From: UBA11524 sp964547515
GTDB taxonomy: Bacteria; Bacillota; Clostridia; Christensenellales; Aristaeellaceae
Direction: 5' to 3'
Assembly (NCBI GenBank): GCA_964547515.1
Contig: CAZJOA010000023.1
Span: 1 to 23,237, forward strand
Length of the DNA: 23,237 nucleotides
Shown: positions 20,675-23,237 of the stretch, piece after piece
Position numbering within the stretch: position 1 is the stretch's first letter
How the letters are laid out: every line of letters begins with the position of its first letter
Position numbers and translations under genes: made by a program
The notes under the pieces: generated by a model
What the model was told of the DNA's origin: nothing
Database searches by the model: none
The model's input: only the letters and a program-made list of their open reading frames with translations

Positions 20675-22750
20675 ATGGAAATGCATTCCCTGGCTTTCGA
20701 GCCGCGCCGGAGCGCCGATACCCCCGTTGCCATCGGCGCACAGGCCAATGCGGACGTGATCTCGTCCACCGCGCACCATCTGCTGCGCGACGGCAAGCCC
20801 TGGTTTCCCATCATGGGGGAATTCCACTATTCGCGCTATCCGGCGGCGGAATGGGAGATCGAGCTGCGCAAGATGAAGGTGCTGGGCATCCAGGTGGTGG
20901 CGACCTATGTCTTCTGGATTCACCATGAGGAGGAGGAAGGCGTGTGGCGGACGGACGGCGACCTGGATCTGCGGCGCTTCCTGCTGACGTGTCAGCGGAC
21001 GGGGCTGGAGGTGCTGCTGCGCATCGGCCCGTGGGCGCATGGCGAATGCCGCAACGGGGGCTTCCCGGATTGGCTTCAGCAGGATGTCAGCCTTCGTCTT
21101 CGTACGGATGACCCCGCATACCTGGCGCGGGTGGAGCAGCTCTTTGCACATATTTACCGCAGTGCACAGGGGCTTTTTCTGGCTGACGGCGGACCGATCA
21201 TCGGCGTTCAGCTGGAGAACGAATACGGACATTGCGGCGGCGAAAGCGGCGGCAGGGGACTCGTCCACATGATGACGCTCAAGCGCATGGCGGTGGCGGC
21301 GGGCTTCCGCGTGCCGCTGTATACGGCCACGGGCTGGGGCGGCGCGAATGTGGTGGACGGCGAGATGCTGCCGGTGATGGGCGGATATGCGGATGCGCCG
21401 TGGGAGCGCAGCGTGGAGCGCCTTCCGGCCAGTCCGCATTTCCTGCTGCTCCACGCGCCCAATGACCCGCTGATCGGCAGTGACTGGCAGTCCGGGGAAC
21501 AGCCCGCCACCTATCGTGTCAGGGACTGGCCCTACCTCACCGCCGAATTGGGTGGGGGATGCCAGTGCACGCTGCACCGCCGGCCGCTCATCACCGCCAT
21601 GGACACCTATGCGCAGGCGCTTTGCACCCTGGGGACGGGCGGCAATCTGCTGGGGTATTACATGTTCCACGGGGGGACGCATCCCATGGGGCGGCACAGC
21701 AGCATGCAGGAGAGCCGTGCGAGCGGTTCGTGGACGGATGTGCCCGTGCGGAGCTACGATTTCCAGGCACCACTGGGGGAGTCAGGCGAATGCCGCGTCA
21801 GTGCCCTGTGGCTGAAGACGCTGCACCTCCTGCTGGCGGACGTGGGCGAGACCATGGCGGCTTCCATGTGCTATTATCCGGCGGATCAGGTGACGGATGC
21901 CGAAAACTGCACCGACCTGCGCTGGAGCATCCGCTATCATGCCGACACGCAGGAGGGCTTCCTCTTCGTGTGCAATCATCAGCGCCTGCGCACCATGGCT
22001 GCGCACCGGGATGTGGTGTTCCGGGTGCAGGCGGGGGAGCAGGTCTTCGTCCTCCCACCCATGGACATCCCCGATGGCTGCTGTGCCATTCTGCCGGTGA
22101 ACCTGCGCGTGGGGGAAGGGCGGCTGGTCACGACCAATGCGCGGCTGCTCTGCATGCTGGGGGGCGTGCCCGTGCTCTATGTCCCGGCGGGATGTCAGCC
22201 CGTGCTGCATTTTGACGGCGAAGCACCGCGCGTCCTCCTGCTGACGGAGGATGAGGCGCTCCATGCCTGGCGCGTGGGCGACCGTCTGGCCATCAGCGAT
22301 GCATGCATCCTGCCCGACGGCGATGGCCTGCTGGCGCTGAGCGACACGCCGCAGGTCGATGTCCGCCTGCTGCCGGAGGATGTGCGCCTTTGTGCGCGAA
22401 CGGCCGCGGTGCATGTGTCCGCCGACTTCGCCGAGGTTCGCCGGGGGACGGACTGCGCCGTGTATCGCGTTTCCGTGGGGGACATCCCGTCGGACGCGGT
22501 GGAGGATGTGCTGCTGGACATCGACTTCACCGGCGACCATGCGGATGTGCTGCTGGACGGGGCGCTGATCGCGGACTGGTACACCACCGGACAGCCCTGG
22601 GCGCTGGCACTGAAGCGCCATGCGTACCCGCACACGCTGGAGCTGCGCATCTATCCGGTGACGAACCCGACCTATTTTGATATTCCCACGCCCGAGGGGA
22701 TGGCACTGAATGCCGTCCGCGCCCGGGCACGCTACCGCATTGCGCTATGA
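20675..22750 (+). CDS. GH35 family beta-galactosidase
   Basis: 691 aa, no signal peptide, so intracellular. It would release terminal beta-galactose from oligosaccharides. GH35 features: GEFHYSRYPAAEWEIELRKM (48-67), ATYVFWIHHE (76-85), RIGPWAHGECRNGGFPDWL (116-134), acid/base Glu183 in QLENEYG, and nucleophile Glu291 in TAELGGG, followed by GYYMFHGGTHPMG. The C-terminal half (about 400-691) holds beta-rich accessory domains. ATG at 20675 has AAGGAA upstream; 13 nt after the small protein, so it probably shares the ATPase promoter. Product could also act on related beta-linked substrates. Terminator follows directly. Confidence 0.93.
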   Translation: MEMHSLAFEPRRSADTPVAIGAQANADVISSTAHHLLRDGKPWFPIMGEFHYSRYPAAEWEIELRKMKVLGIQVVATYVFWIHHEEEEGVWRTDGDLDLRRFLLTCQRTGLEVLLRIGPWAHGECRNGGFPDWLQQDVSLRLRTDDPAYLARVEQLFAHIYRSAQGLFLADGGPIIGVQLENEYGHCGGESGGRGLVHMMTLKRMAVAAGFRVPLYTATGWGGANVVDGEMLPVMGGYADAPWERSVERLPASPHFLLLHAPNDPLIGSDWQSGEQPATYRVRDWPYLTAELGGGCQCTLHRRPLITAMDTYAQALCTLGTGGNLLGYYMFHGGTHPMGRHSSMQESRASGSWTDVPVRSYDFQAPLGESGECRVSALWLKTLHLLLADVGETMAASMCYYPADQVTDAENCTDLRWSIRYHADTQEGFLFVCNHQRLRTMAAHRDVVFRVQAGEQVFVLPPMDIPDGCCAILPVNLRVGEGRLVTTNARLLCMLGGVPVLYVPAGCQPVLHFDGEAPRVLLLTEDEALHAWRVGDRLAISDACILPDGDGLLALSDTPQVDVRLLPEDVRLCARTAAVHVSADFAEVRRGTDCAVYRVSVGDIPSDAVEDVLLDIDFTGDHADVLLDGALIADWYTTGQPWALALKRHAYPHTLELRIYPVTNPTYFDIPTPEGMALNAVRARARYRIAL

Positions 22751-22756
22751 ACGGCG

Positions 22757-22789
22757 AAGCGCCCCCCCGACAGACGGGAGGCGCTTTTT
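22757..22789 (+). terminator. intrinsic terminator of the GH35 operon
   Basis: A GC-rich hairpin pairs AGCGCC with GGCGCT and an adjoining C-run with GGG; five T follow (22785-22789). It begins 7 nt after the GH35 stop. Confidence 0.85.
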
Positions 22790-22795
22790 ATGTGG

Positions 22796-22870
22796 GGAAT
22801 TCGCACGGAATGGGGAGACCAGGGCGCTTGTAGGGAGGCAGAATCAGCCGAATCGCGAGAAGAAGGGTCG
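22796..22870 (+). repeat. degenerate intergenic element similar to 2644-2704
   Basis: GGAATTC and GGAATGG (heptamer remnants, 22796-22814) are followed by a G-rich stretch and AGCCGAATC near GAGAAGAA. At 2644-2697 the same order occurs: GGAATGG, G-rich stretch, AGCCGAATC, GGAAGAA. The match is by eye and imperfect; no gene is seen here. Confidence 0.4.
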
Positions 22871-22898
22871 AAGACCCCGCGAAAAGAGGGGACAAAGT

Positions 22899-22943
22899 CT
22901 CCCGAGGACGTTGTCGGACGGCAGTCCGACCAGGACGAGGGGG
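22899..22943 (+). repeat. module A REP-like palindrome, copy 4 (forward)
   Basis: Left outer arm CTCCC, right outer arm GGGGG (one G-T pair), inner stem GTCGGAC/GTCCGAC, loop GGCA. Followed at once by module B in reverse orientation. Confidence 0.85.
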
Positions 22944-23114
22944 CAATCCCTCCGTCATGCTCACTACGTTCGCATGCCACCTCCCTTTTTTCGGCCCGTG
23001 TCGGGACAAGTCCCGCCCCAGGCTTCGCGGGGCGATTGCAAGCAATCGCTGCCCGCTCGTCGCGCAGGCGCGACCTACAGGGGAGGCTTTTGGTCGTTCC
23101 CGCGACTTCCCGCA
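22943..23114 (-). repeat. module B, copy with an inserted chain of palindromes
   Basis: Both ends match module B read on the minus strand: GCAATCCCTCCGTCA (22943 on) and AGGGGAGGCTTTTGGTCG (23079 on). The hairpin loop is replaced by about 90 nt (22986-23077) holding four tight inverted repeats: CGGGAC-AA-GTCCCG (23002-23015), CGCCCC/GGGGCG (23014-23034), GCGATTGC-AA-GCAATCGC (23032-23049) and GTCGCGC-AG-GCGCGAC (23059-23074). No protein-like frame crosses it. Confidence 0.7.
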
Positions 23115-23143
23115 CACAAACGGCGTTGCGGATACCGCGGCAT

Positions 23144-23187
23144 CCCCTCGTCCTGGTCGGACTCACGTCCGACAACGTCCTCGGGGG
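23144..23187 (-). repeat. module A REP-like palindrome, copy 5 (reverse)
   Basis: Outer arms CCCC and GGGGG, inner stem GTCGGAC/GTCCGAC, loop TCAC (GTGA in forward sense). Confidence 0.85.
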
Positions 23188-23237
23188 CAATCCCTCCGCC
23201 ACGCTCACTGCGTTCGCTGCGACTGCCGTCCGCCGCA
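23188..23237 (-). repeat. start of a further module B, cut by the window end
   Basis: CAATCCCTCCGCCACGCTCA after module A matches the beginning of the reverse module B at 22944 (CAATCCCTCCGTCATGCTCA). The sequence then diverges and the window ends. Confidence 0.6.

Noticed and set aside
22732..23208. Minus-strand open frame across the end repeats, with peptides such as SSWSDYRPTTSSG.
   Set aside because: The peptide is the translation of module A and B repeats and appears also near 4057-4130; it is repeat sequence, not a protein family.

Overview
The window looks like chromosomal DNA of a GC-rich member of the Clostridia (Bacillota), probably a gut or rumen anaerobe. The basis is strong AGGAGG-type ribosome binding sites before almost every gene, sigma-A type promoters (TTGAAA-N17-TATACT before nagB, TATAAT before the acetyltransferase), Gram-positive type families (PRC-barrel and AI-2E cluster, YIP1/DUF5696 sugar ABC cluster, PncC-type CinA), and secreted or cytoplasmic glycoside hydrolases. 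This is inference from gene content; no rRNA or other marker gene is present. It is a draft assembly: 100 N lie at 3559-3658, and the 55 nt on each side of the gap are identical.

Layout. (1) 45-2615: a strong promoter, a leader of about 280 nt with an internal intrinsic terminator (candidate riboswitch or attenuator), a DUF1538 membrane protein with two internal repeats, and a protein made of two tandem PII-like domains, closed by a terminator. (2) 2725-3558: monocistronic nagB. (3) 3559-4081: the gap and a mosaic of two dispersed repeats, a REP-like palindrome (module A) and an 85-nt hairpin repeat (module B). (4) 4057-5927, minus strand: a GNAT-ksgA-dut operon whose last codons and stop lie inside a module A palindrome. 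(5) 6225-11764: a carbohydrate ABC importer operon (TPR-like C-terminal fragment, YIP1 protein, DUF5696 protein, two permeases). Its 5' end is broken: the start of a probable glycosidase is joined out of frame to the tail of another protein, and no solute-binding protein or ATPase gene is present. (6) 11821-13530: a membrane-anchored GDPD phosphodiesterase and a divergent SGNH hydrolase. (7) 13704-17457, minus strand: a secreted GH5 glycanase, an M48 (Ste24-like) membrane protease and PncC/CinA. (8) 17631-19419: two tiny proteins, a PRC-barrel protein and an AI-2E family membrane protein in one tight operon. (9) 19495-22789: an AAA ATPase, a 77-aa small protein and a GH35 beta-galactosidase in one operon. 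(10) 22790-23237: another mosaic of modules A and B with a chain of short palindromes.

The genes point to scavenging of plant or host glycans (GH5, GH35, ABC importer, GlcN6P deaminase) together with housekeeping functions. The most unusual content is outside the genes: the attenuator-bearing leader before the DUF1538/PII pair, five copies of a palindrome with a variable GNNA loop, five arrays of a GGAATKA heptamer in intergenic spaces, and places where these repeats reach into, or abut, stop codons. No tRNA, rRNA, CRISPR array, transposase or phage gene was seen.
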